Source of the DNA: Chromatiales bacterium
GTDB lineage: Bacteria; Pseudomonadota; Gammaproteobacteria; Chromatiales; Chromatiaceae
Direction: 5' to 3'
Assembly (NCBI GenBank): GCA_024762485.1
Contig: JANTHH010000177.1
Span: forward strand, 1-5,740
DNA: 5,740 nt
Under the pieces are notes generated by a model that saw nothing but the letters and a program-made list of their open reading frames with translations, had not been told where the DNA came from and did not search any database. Positions 1-5,740 of this stretch are shown here, piece by piece. The position numbers were made by a program, and so were the translations under genes. The stretch's first letter is position 1. Each line of letters begins with the position of its first letter.

Positions 1-505
1 GGGTCGCCAGATGCAGGCCCTGCTGGTCGATGCGGTTGATGCAGGCGTAGTGCGGGTTCTTGCCGGTGTTGTTGTGCACGTCGACGCTGGCGAACACACC
101 CTGTGCCTCGAGGTGGTCCACCACCTGTTGCATCATGCGGCGCTCCGGACTGTCGGGTTCCTCCGAGCCGGGCCAGACGCGGTTGTAGTCCGGCTGGCCA
201 TCGAGACGGCGCATGCCCTGGGCGGCAGCCGCGGTGTTGCCGATGAGTAGTGTCAGGTCGCGGGGCAGGTCCTGCTCGCCACCACCCGGACGGTACCGCT
301 TCAGCAACCGGCGCATCGCTTCCCAGCCGGTGGTTTCGTTGCCGTGCAGCAGTACCGAGACGAACAGCGTCGGCTGGCGTCGCCCTCCCAGATGGATCAG
401 GGTCGGGCCGCCGAGCAGGCCGTGCAGATGGCGGGCATCGCAGTCGAGCAGCCCCTCGGGTAGATGATCCAGCAGTTGCAGGGTGGTCAAGCTCAGAGAC
501 TCCAT
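1..505 (-). CDS. M14-family zinc carboxypeptidase / AstE-aspartoacylase-like hydrolase (C-terminus off the left edge)
   Basis: This open frame begins at ATG 505-503 and runs off the left edge after 168 codons. It carries the zinc-hydrolase signature of the M14 / succinylglutamate desuccinylase-aspartoacylase superfamily: LLHGNET with H54 and E57 as likely zinc ligands, DYNRVWPG with N108-R109 as the usual substrate-carboxylate pair, and VDVHNNTG with H144 as the likely third zinc ligand. The catalytic Glu expected near the C-terminus would lie outside the window. The family hydrolyses C-terminal or acyl-amino-acid amide bonds; the substrate here is unknown. No signal peptide is visible, so it is probably cytoplasmic. 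The start overlaps the end of the upstream GCS2-like gene by 13 bases. A purine-rich AGGAGAG lies about 18 bases upstream, farther than usual, which fits translational coupling. It is probably not AstE of arginine catabolism, because no other ast gene is adjacent. Confidence 0.85.
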   Translation of the reverse strand, partial: MESLSLTTLQLLDHLPEGLLDCDARHLHGLLGGPTLIHLGGRRQPTLFVSVLLHGNETTGWEAMRRLLKRYRPGGGEQDLPRDLTLLIGNTAAAAQGMRRLDGQPDYNRVWPGSEEPDSPERRMMQQVVDHLEAQGVFASVDVHNNTGKNPHYACINRIDQQGLHLAT

Positions 506-1911
506 CGATGTACGGGGATACCGCTCTCCTGGCGTTCCAGGTAGGCGGCGGTGAGGCCGGCAAAATCCCGGCCGTGTCGGTCGACCCAGCGGCGCTGCCA
601 GCGGGCGCCGGTGGCTTGTTGTGCCACGCGCTGCTGCAGGATGTCGAGCCAGTGGTCGATCTCTGCAGCGGGCAGTTGCAGGCGTTGCAGTCCGCGACGG
701 GTGAGCGGCAGCAGCTCCTGCAGCAGCAGCTCGCGGATGCTGCCGTGCCGGCCGTCGCGCCAGCGGATGTCCGCTGCCAGTCCCTGCCGGGCGGCGGCGT
801 AGAAGTTGTCGCGTGCCTGCGCAAAGGGGATCGCCTGCTCCAGCCTGTTGTCGTCAGCCAGCCATTCACTGAGCAGGCCGAAATAGAACACCATGTTGGC
901 GATGACATCGACGGGGGTCGGCCCGGAGGGTGCCACCCGGTGTTCGATACGGACATGGGGGCTGCCATCGTCGGAAAAGCCGATAAGGGGGCGGTTCCAG
1001 CGCCAGATGGTGCCGTTGTGCAGGCGCAGGTGGGGCAGGCGTTCCGGCGGCTCGTCCAGCAACTGGGGCAGCAGCACCGGGTAGCGCTCGAGGTTGGCCT
1101 CGAAGGCCTCGAGTATGGACGATTCGGCATAACGGATGCCGAAGGTGACCCGCTTGCTGTAGTCCGAGCCGCCCACCGATACCGCCTGTTCGAACAGCGG
1201 GATGCGCGATTCCTCCCACAGTGCATGGCCGAACAGGAACGGCGAGTTGGCCGCCAGCGCGACCATCGGCGCGGAGATGATCTTGGACAGGTTGAAGGCG
1301 CGGGCTGCCTGCCCGATGTCGACCTTGAAATGGATCTGGAAAGAGGTGGCGGCGGCCTCGAGCATGACATCGGCATGGCTGCGCTGCAGGTGCTCGGGGC
1401 CGGCGATGTCCACCTGCAGTGGTCGGCCCTCGCGCAGCCGGAAGACCTGTTCGTTGAGCGCACGGTAGCGCTGCAGGTCGGACATGTTGGCCAGGCACAG
1501 GTCCTCCTGGTGCACCGTCGGCAGGATGCCGATCATCAGCAGGTGCGCCGCCTGGCGCTCGGCCATGGTCTGGCATTCCCGCCACAGCGACTGCAGCTGT
1601 TCCAGCTGGCGCTGGAAGGTCTCTGGTCCGAGGGGCTGGGGCGGGCTGTTGAGCTCGACATTGAAGCGCGCCAGCTCGGGCACCACCAACGGGTTGGCGA
1701 GCGCCTGCAGATAGTCGGCATTGATGGGGGCGGGCTGGAACTGGTTGTCCACCAGCCAGGCCTCGAGCTCGAGGCCGGCAACGGCCTGGTCCGTCTTCAG
1801 CGCACCACTGGCGATCCATTCACCGAGCAGCCGGGTCTCTGCCTCGAGGCGTTCGCGGAATGCGGCGAAGTCTTCCCCGCTGAACCGGCTGCTGCTGATC
1901 TCCTGTCCCAT
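493..1911 (-). CDS. GCS2-type glutamate-cysteine ligase family protein (carboxylate-amine ligase)
   Basis: The complete 472-aa protein belongs to the glutamate-cysteine ligase 2 / carboxylate-amine ligase superfamily, which has a glutamine-synthetase-like fold. Visible blocks are GLELEAWL (46-53) and FNVELNS (83-89), whose acidic residues are expected to bind metal-ATP, then SFQIHFKV (190-197), NGTIWRWNRP (299-308) and RIEHRVAPSG (321-330). Such enzymes use ATP to join a carboxylate, often the gamma-carboxyl of glutamate, to an amine. Whether this one makes gamma-glutamylcysteine or modifies a peptide cannot be decided. It is about 100 residues longer than E. coli YbdK, with an extra Arg/Gln-rich C-terminal part (about 380-472). 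ATG 1911 is preceded by TAGGCGG, a weak and close Shine-Dalgarno; the stop is TGA. It follows the 241-aa gene by 50 bases and overlaps the M14 gene by 13 bases, so the three probably form an operon. As I recall, comparative genomics has reported GCS2, RimK-like and AstE-like genes clustering in gammaproteobacteria. Confidence 0.88.
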   Translation of the reverse strand: MGQEISSSRFSGEDFAAFRERLEAETRLLGEWIASGALKTDQAVAGLELEAWLVDNQFQPAPINADYLQALANPLVVPELARFNVELNSPPQPLGPETFQRQLEQLQSLWRECQTMAERQAAHLLMIGILPTVHQEDLCLANMSDLQRYRALNEQVFRLREGRPLQVDIAGPEHLQRSHADVMLEAAATSFQIHFKVDIGQAARAFNLSKIISAPMVALAANSPFLFGHALWEESRIPLFEQAVSVGGSDYSKRVTFGIRYAESSILEAFEANLERYPVLLPQLLDEPPERLPHLRLHNGTIWRWNRPLIGFSDDGSPHVRIEHRVAPSGPTPVDVIANMVFYFGLLSEWLADDNRLEQAIPFAQARDNFYAAARQGLAADIRWRDGRHGSIRELLLQELLPLTRRGLQRLQLPAAEIDHWLDILQQRVAQQATGARWQRRWVDRHGRDFAGLTAAYLERQESGIPVHRWSL

Positions 1912-1961
1912 CCGCCTAGGTTAATCCCAATGCGGCTGAAACGTACACCTGTCCGGTTTCG

Positions 1962-2687
1962 TCAATCCTGCAGGTAGGCGGAGAACAGGCCCTCGAAGGC
2001 GGCCAGCGGGTCGTCCAGCGAATAGGTGAAATTGGCGGCGAACTGGTCCAGTAGCACCACCGCGTTGATGGCGCTGTCGAGTTCGCTGGCGGCGGAGAGG
2101 CGGGTCACCATCGCCTTGTTCAGGATGCGGATGTTGTCGTAGATCGGGTTGAGGCCGGAGAGGTCGAAGTCGGCGTCGAGACCTTTTTCCCGGCGCAGCA
2201 ATTGCGCCATCAGATACATGCTGGCGACCCGGTAGAGGGTCTCGCTCTCGGTGGCGAAGGGCAGGTGGAAGCGTGCCATCGGGCGGAAGTAGGCGGTGTG
2301 CGGGCAGCCGCTGGTGGGCATGATCAGACCCATCATGGCGCTGAGACCTTCCTGTACCGTGGCACGGATACCGGTGGTGCGTTCCGGGGTGGTGACGGTG
2401 ATCTTGGCCTTGTCATAGGACTTCAGCCCGCTGAGCGATTCGATCGGCTCGATCAGGCTGACCGCCAGCGGGCAATGCGAGTTCACCCCGGCGTCGAGCG
2501 GGCAGTTGGGACACTGCTTGAAGTCCAGCCGGGTCCAGGCCGGCAGTGCGCCCTTGATGCCGGTGCGCACGCGCAGGGTCTCGGCATCGAGCTTGATGCG
2601 GAAGGTCGATGTCCTGTCATCGCTGAGCTGGAATCGGTATTCGAAGCGGATGGAGCTCTTGCCGCTGGTTTTCATCTGGGTGCTCAT
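1962..2687 (-). CDS. Uncharacterised 241-aa protein with a CPxCPL / HCPL cysteine motif
   Basis: I do not recognise this protein with certainty; it may belong to a domain-of-unknown-function family such as DUF6901, from memory only. It starts at ATG 2687, preceded by GGTGAG five bases upstream, and ends at TGA. Residues 13-42 look beta-rich (FEYRFQL, FRIKL, LRVRT). Next come KQCPNCPL (C59, C62) and HCPLAV (H71, C72), a cluster that could bind a metal or be redox-active. A second block at 126-144 (SGCPHTAYFRPMARFHLPF) adds C128, H130 and H141. The C-terminal half (150-241) looks helical. There is no signal peptide or membrane segment, so it is probably cytoplasmic. Its codon use resembles that of its neighbours. 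It lies 50 bases upstream of the GCS2-like gene on the same strand and is divergent from prfB. It is probably first in that operon, but no function follows from this alone. Confidence 0.82.
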   Translation of the reverse strand: MSTQMKTSGKSSIRFEYRFQLSDDRTSTFRIKLDAETLRVRTGIKGALPAWTRLDFKQCPNCPLDAGVNSHCPLAVSLIEPIESLSGLKSYDKAKITVTTPERTTGIRATVQEGLSAMMGLIMPTSGCPHTAYFRPMARFHLPFATESETLYRVASMYLMAQLLRREKGLDADFDLSGLNPIYDNIRILNKAMVTRLSAASELDSAINAVVLLDQFAANFTYSLDDPLAAFEGLFSAYLQD

Positions 2688-2692
2688 CGGTA

Positions 2693-2698
2693 CTCACC
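2693..2698 (-). promoter_or_regulatory. Ribosome binding site of the 241-aa protein gene
   Basis: On the minus strand GGTGAG lies five bases before ATG 2687. This supports that start over ATG 2700, which is in another frame and has no such support. Confidence 0.6.
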
Positions 2699-2824
2699 AT
2701 TCTTCTTGTTTGATCACAAGGCGGGCCCACACCATAGATAAGTTTTGCCTCTGGTGGGCTGGACGACATCACAATCTGGTGATTTCACCGCCAGGCATCG
2801 CCCGCCGGGATTCACCCTGGCCGG

Positions 2825-2853
2825 TTTCTCGTTTACCGGCGGTGGGCTAGAAT
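2825..2853 (+). promoter_or_regulatory. Probable sigma70 promoter of prfB-lysS
   Basis: TAGAAT at 2848-2853 matches five of six bases of the sigma70 -10 consensus. The -35 position at 17-base spacing is TTTCTC (2825-2830), a poor match, so the promoter is either weak or helped by an activator. Transcription would start near 2860, leaving a leader of about 22 bases that carries just the ribosome binding site. A GCCGGT / ACCGGC inverted repeat (2820-2825 and 2835-2840) surrounds the -35 area. Confidence 0.45.
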
Positions 2854-2871
2854 GGCCTGCTTGGCTGCTAC

Positions 2872-2877
2872 GAGGTG
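2872..2877 (+). promoter_or_regulatory. Ribosome binding site of prfB
   Basis: GAGGTG lies four bases before ATG 2882. It fixes the true prfB start, which is upstream of, and in a different frame from, the long open frame that encodes most of the protein. Without it the gene would be called short, from a spurious ATG at 2931. Confidence 0.75.
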
Positions 2878-2881
2878 TGCA

Positions 2882-3980
2882 ATGCAGGACATCAATCCGA
2901 TCAGGAACAAGATTGCCGACTTGAAGGGGCGTGTCGAGTCCCTCAGGGGGTATCTTTGACTATGCCGGAAAGAAGGAACGACTGACCGAGGTCCTCCGCG
3001 AGCTGGAAGAACCGGACGTCTGGAACGACCCCGACAGGGCCCAGAAGCTGGGCAAGGAACGCGCCCTGCTCGAGGAGGTGGTCAATACCGTGGACGAGCT
3101 CACCGCCGGCCTGGAGGATGCCGCGGAGCTGCTGGAGATGGGGGTCGAGGAGGGCGACGAGGAGACGGTGGACGCCGTCGCCGCCGACCTCGAGAGCTAC
3201 GAGTCCAAGGTCGCCGGGCTGGAATTCCAGCGCATGTTCTCCGGCGAGATGGATGCCAGCAATGCCTTCCTCGACATCCAGGCCGGCTCCGGTGGCACCG
3301 AGGCCCAGGACTGGGCCGAGATGCTGCTGCGCATGTACCTGCGCTGGGGCGAGCGCCACGGCTTCAAGACCGAGCTGATCGAGGTGTCCCCCGGCGACGT
3401 GGCCGGCATCAAGTCGGCGACCATCCGTTTCGAGGGGCCCTATGCCTTCGGCTGGCTGCGCACCGAGACCGGCGTGCACCGGCTGGTGCGCAAGTCGCCC
3501 TTCGATTCCGGCAACCGCCGCCACACCTCCTTCTGCTCGGTGTTCGTCTCCCCCGAGATCGACGATACGGTGGAGATCGAGATCAACCCGGCGGATGTCC
3601 GCACCGACACCTACCGCGCCTCGGGCGCGGGCGGTCAGCACGTCAACAAGACCGACTCGGCGGTCCGCCTGACCCACATCCCCACCGGCATCGTGGTGCA
3701 GTGCCAGAATGATCGCTCGCAGCACAAGAACCGGGACCAGGCCTGGAAGCAGCTCAAGGCCAAGTTGTATGAACTGGAGATGCAGAAGCGCAACGAGAGT
3801 GCCCAGGCGCTGGAAGAAACCAAGTCCGACATCGGCTGGGGCAGCCAGATCCGCTCCTACGTGCTCGACCAGTCACGCATCAAGGACCTGCGTACCGGCG
3901 TCGAGACCGGTAACACCCAGGCCGTGCTCGACGGCGGTCTTGATCCCTTCATCGAGGCCAGTCTGAAGAGTGGACTCTGA
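2882..3980 (+). CDS. prfB: Peptide chain release factor 2, with programmed +1 frameshift
   Basis: RF2 reads the stop codons UGA and UAA in the ribosomal A site and triggers release of the finished protein. The gene is encoded as 2882-2956 joined to 2958-3980. The first 25 codons (MQDINPIRNK to LRGYL) end at an in-frame TGA, and the ribosome must slip +1 to continue as DYAGKKERL. The joined product is 365 aa, the same length as E. coli RF2. The N-terminal helical domain covers about 1-110. The SPF tripeptide (205-207) reads the stop codon. GGQ (250-252) in YRASGAGGQHVNK enters the peptidyl transferase centre, and its Gln is the usual PrmC methylation site. Residue 246 is Ala, the common form, not the Thr of E. 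coli K-12. The start is set by GAGGTG upstream. The gene is followed 42 bases later by lysS, as in E. coli. Expression should be self-limiting, since abundant RF2 terminates at codon 26. Confidence 0.97.
2945..2960 (+). promoter_or_regulatory. prfB programmed +1 frameshift signal
   Basis: The sequence AGGGGGTATCTTTGAC is identical to the well-studied E. coli site. AGGGGG (2945-2950) acts as an internal Shine-Dalgarno, placed only three bases (TAT) before the slippery CTT codon (2954-2956). UGA (2957-2959) followed by C is a weak terminator. When RF2 is scarce, peptidyl-tRNA-Leu slips from CUU to UUU and reading resumes at GAC (2958-2960). This is an autoregulatory device that senses RF2 activity. 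Confidence 0.96.
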
Positions 3981-3988
3981 CCCGAATC

Positions 3989-4005
3989 GCAGTGCATCAC
4001 ACTGC
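3989..4005 (+). other. Short inverted repeat between prfB and lysS
   Basis: GCAGTG (3989-3994) and CACTGC (4000-4005) are perfectly complementary around a five-base loop, so the mRNA could form a six-pair hairpin. No U-run follows, so it is not an intrinsic terminator. It ends 17 bases before the lysS start and might affect mRNA processing or lysS translation, or be chance. Confidence 0.35.
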
Positions 4006-4022
4006 CTGAGAAACTGTTTCCT

Positions 4023-5504
4023 ATGACCGACCAGACCCAAGACGAAAACAAGCTCATCGCCCAGCGCCGTGAAAAGCTCGCCCGCCTGCGCGAGCAGGGC
4101 CAGGCCTATCCCAACTATTTCCGCCGCGATGCACTGGCCGCCGAGTTGCAGGCGCGCCTCGGCGACAAATCCAAGGAGGAGCTGGAGGCACTGGGGCAGC
4201 GCGCCAGTATCGCCGGGCGCATCATGGCCAAGCGCGGCCCCTTTCTGCTGATCCAGGACATGTCCGGGCAGATCCAGTTCTACGTCGACAAGAAGACACT
4301 GCCCGAGGACCTGATGGCGCAGATCAAGAGCTGGGATATCGGTGACATCGTCGGTGGCGAGGGGCCGGTCCACAAGTCCGGCAAGGGTGATCTCTACATC
4401 TACCTGGACGACGCCCAACTGCTGACCAAGGCGCTGCGTCCACTACCCGAGAAATGGCATGGCCTGACCGATACCGAGGCCCGCTACCGCCAGCGCTATG
4501 TCGACCTGATCGTCAATCCCGAGGCCCGCGAGATCTTCCGCAGGCGTTCCGCCATCATCGACTACATCCGCCACTTCCTCACCGAGCGGGGCTTTCTCGA
4601 GGTGGAGACACCGATGATGCAGGTGATCCCGGGCGGCGCCACCGCGCGCCCCTTCATGACCCATCACAATGCACTCGACATGGCGCTGTATCTGCGTATC
4701 GCGCCGGAGCTGTACCTCAAGCGGCTGGTGGTGGGCGGCTTCGAGAAGGTGTTCGAGATCAATCGCAATTTCCGCAACGAGGGCCTGTCCACCCGTCACA
4801 ACCCCGAGTTCACCATGCTCGAGTTCTACGAGGCCTACGTGGACTACCACCACCTGATGGACCTCACCGAGCAGCTGCTGCGCGGCATCGCCGCCGACGT
4901 GGTCGGCAGCACCGAGATCAGCTACCAGGGCGAGACCTACGACTTCGGCAGGCCCTTCGTGCGGATGACCGTGAAGGAGTCCATTCTTCACTTCAATCCC
5001 GATCTCCGGGCCGAGCAGCTGGACGACCTGGCGCAGGCCAGTGCCATTGCCACCGGGCTGGGTATCGATGTCCGTCCGACCTACGGCCTGGGCAAGGTGC
5101 AGATCGAGATCTTCGAGAAGACCGTCGAGCACCGTCTCAAGGACCCCACCTTCATCACCGCCTATCCCACCGAGGTGTCGCCGCTGGCGCGGCGCAACGA
5201 CGAGGACCCCTTCGTCACCGATCGCTTCGAGTTCTTCGTCGGCGGACGTGAGATCGCCAACGGCTTCTCCGAGCTCAATGATCCCGAGGACCAGGCCGAG
5301 CGTTTCCGCCGTCAGGTGGAGGAGAAGGAGGCGGGTGATGCCGAGGCGATGCATTTCGACGCCGACTACATCCGCGCGCTGGAACATGGCCTGCCGCCCA
5401 CTGCGGGCGAGGGCATCGGCATCGACCGGCTGGTGATGCTGTTCACCGATGCACCGTCGATCCGGGACGTGCTGCTGTTCCCGCACATGCGCCCCGAGGC
5501 CTGA
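4023..5504 (+). CDS. lysS: Lysyl-tRNA synthetase, class II
   Basis: LysRS attaches lysine to tRNA-Lys via lysyl-adenylate, in the cytoplasm, normally as a homodimer. The 493-aa protein is complete and close to the usual length of about 500. The N-terminal anticodon-binding OB-fold spans about 58-138 (ASIAGRIMAKRGPF, LIQDMSGQIQFYV). The class II catalytic core follows. Motif 1 is around 188-209 (ERGFLEVETPMM, then PGGATARPF), motif 2 around 246-268 (EINRNFRNEGLSTRHNPEF, with the ATP-contacting Arg), and motif 3 at 462-475 (GEGIGIDRLVMLF). LRIAPELYLKRLVVGG, RFEFFVGGREIANGFSELND and EHGLPPTAG are typical LysRS blocks. The start at ATG 4023 aligns with the E. coli N-terminus, but the ribosome binding site is poor: only GAG at 4008-4010, 12 bases away. 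It lies in the same frame as prfB, 42 bases after it, so co-transcription is likely, and an intrinsic terminator follows its TGA. Confidence 0.97.
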   Translation: MTDQTQDENKLIAQRREKLARLREQGQAYPNYFRRDALAAELQARLGDKSKEELEALGQRASIAGRIMAKRGPFLLIQDMSGQIQFYVDKKTLPEDLMAQIKSWDIGDIVGGEGPVHKSGKGDLYIYLDDAQLLTKALRPLPEKWHGLTDTEARYRQRYVDLIVNPEAREIFRRRSAIIDYIRHFLTERGFLEVETPMMQVIPGGATARPFMTHHNALDMALYLRIAPELYLKRLVVGGFEKVFEINRNFRNEGLSTRHNPEFTMLEFYEAYVDYHHLMDLTEQLLRGIAADVVGSTEISYQGETYDFGRPFVRMTVKESILHFNPDLRAEQLDDLAQASAIATGLGIDVRPTYGLGKVQIEIFEKTVEHRLKDPTFITAYPTEVSPLARRNDEDPFVTDRFEFFVGGREIANGFSELNDPEDQAERFRRQVEEKEAGDAEAMHFDADYIRALEHGLPPTAGEGIGIDRLVMLFTDAPSIRDVLLFPHMRPEA

Positions 5505-5527
5505 ACGGCAGGGCTTGCCCCCAGCAA

Positions 5528-5562
5528 AAAAATCCCCGCAGTCGCGGGGATTTTTGTTTTTT
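5528..5562 (+). terminator. Intrinsic terminator after lysS, probably bidirectional
   Basis: Arms at 5528-5539 and 5544-5555 pair perfectly over 12 bases around the loop AGTC. The core is TCCCCGC/GCGGGGA, and a T-rich tail follows (T at 5551-5555, G, T at 5557-5562). Seven A residues at 5526-5532 give a T-run on the opposite strand, so the same hairpin can also stop leftward transcription from the convergent gene at the right edge. Confidence 0.93.
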
Positions 5563-5647
5563 GTCTGCCGTCGAACTCAGTGCTTGCGGATAAATATTGC
5601 CCGGCATCCGCCACGCGAGCCTGCCGACGGGTATTCCGGTGCCCGGC

Positions 5648-5740
5648 TCAGGCCGTCAGCATCGCCCGCACGCCGGCGATCTCCTCGGCCGGTCCCTCCA
5701 CATCCACCAGCACGATTTCAGGCTCCAGCCCGACACGGGC
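5648..5740 (-). CDS. C-terminal end of an unidentified protein (continues past the right edge)
   Basis: On the minus strand a frame is open from the right edge to TGA at 5650-5648, giving 30 residues that end in IAGVRAMLTA. Support for coding comes from 25 of 30 third codon positions being G or C, an ordinary acidic and hydrophobic composition (EPEIVLVDVEGPAEEI), and its position facing a terminator that could serve both directions. The fragment is too short to assign a family. It may be a chance open frame in GC-rich DNA. Confidence 0.5.
   Translation of the reverse strand, partial: ARVGLEPEIVLVDVEGPAEEIAGVRAMLTA

Noticed and set aside
700..740. CAG-type repeat in the GCS2-like gene
   Set aside because: It is imperfect and explained by Leu/Gln/Glu codons (RELLLQELLPL) in a helical stretch.
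250..1977. A 575-codon plus-strand open frame opposite the GCS2-like gene
   Set aside because: It is antisense to a gene with clear family motifs, has low-complexity content (GQHHRVA/LQVGHVGQ type), and is a typical shadow in GC-rich DNA.
2707..2719. An FNR/Anr-like site within TTGTTTGATCACAA
   Set aside because: One half-site matches four of five bases but the other only three of five, and nothing in the adjacent genes points to oxygen control.
2202..2741. A 179-codon plus-strand open frame opposite the 241-aa gene
   Set aside because: It has no domain motif, overlaps the better-supported minus-strand gene with its own ribosome binding site, and would run into the prfB promoter region.
2732..2774. 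A minus-strand promoter for the 241-aa gene (TATGGT or TATCTA with TTGTGA)
   Set aside because: The only -35-like TTGTGA is about 30 bases from the -10-like hexamers, and at 17-base spacing nothing resembles a -35. The operon promoter is not identifiable by eye.
2931..2933. ATG 2931 as the prfB start
   Set aside because: It lies upstream of the frameshift site in the +1 frame, has no Shine-Dalgarno of its own, and would give MSSPSGGIF in place of the conserved RF2 N-terminus that is encoded from 2882.
4443..5486. A 347-codon minus-strand open frame inside lysS
   Set aside because: It mirrors the lysS codon pattern, is rich in H, L, V, G and E as antisense shadows are, and shows no domain motif.
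5586..5611. GCGGAT / ATCCGC inverted repeat as a terminator of the right-edge gene
   Set aside because: The six-base arms are 14 bases apart with no T-run on either strand; the nearby 12-pair hairpin is a far better candidate.

Overview
The window reads as ordinary, gene-dense chromosome from a high-GC gammaproteobacterium. The two best-recognised genes, prfB (release factor 2) and lysS (class II lysyl-tRNA synthetase), sit in the same order as in Escherichia coli and match the gammaproteobacterial forms closely along their length; RF2 even keeps E. coli residue numbering at SPF 205-207 and GGQ 250-252. The exact genus cannot be read from the sequence. All five visible natural stop codons are TGA, and third codon positions are rich in G/C.

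Left part (1-2687, minus strand): three genes read leftward in the order uncharacterised 241-aa protein (2687-1962), GCS2-type glutamate-cysteine ligase family protein (1911-493), and M14 / AstE-like zinc hydrolase (505 to beyond the left edge). The last two overlap by 13 bases, so they are very probably one transcript and translationally coupled. A carboxylate-amine ligase beside a zinc amidohydrolase suggests one enzyme that makes and one that breaks a glutamate or peptide amide bond. The substrate is unknown.

Middle (2688-2881): a 194-base divergent intergenic region with a probable sigma70 -10 element and a clear ribosome binding site for prfB, plus several short dyad symmetries.

Right part (2882-5504, plus strand): prfB with the classical in-frame UGA and programmed +1 frameshift at codon 26, then lysS 42 bases downstream, then a strong intrinsic terminator (5528-5562) that also has a T-run on the opposite strand. 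prfB and lysS lie in the same reading frame, with no stop between the prfB UGA and the lysS ATG. The right edge holds the last 30 codons of an unidentified minus-strand gene that converges on the terminator.

I do not see a mobile element, CRISPR array, tRNA, rRNA or phage-like gene. The points most worth a second look are the GCS2 / M14 pair, the Cys-motif protein of unknown function upstream of it, and the recoding and readthrough geometry around prfB-lysS.
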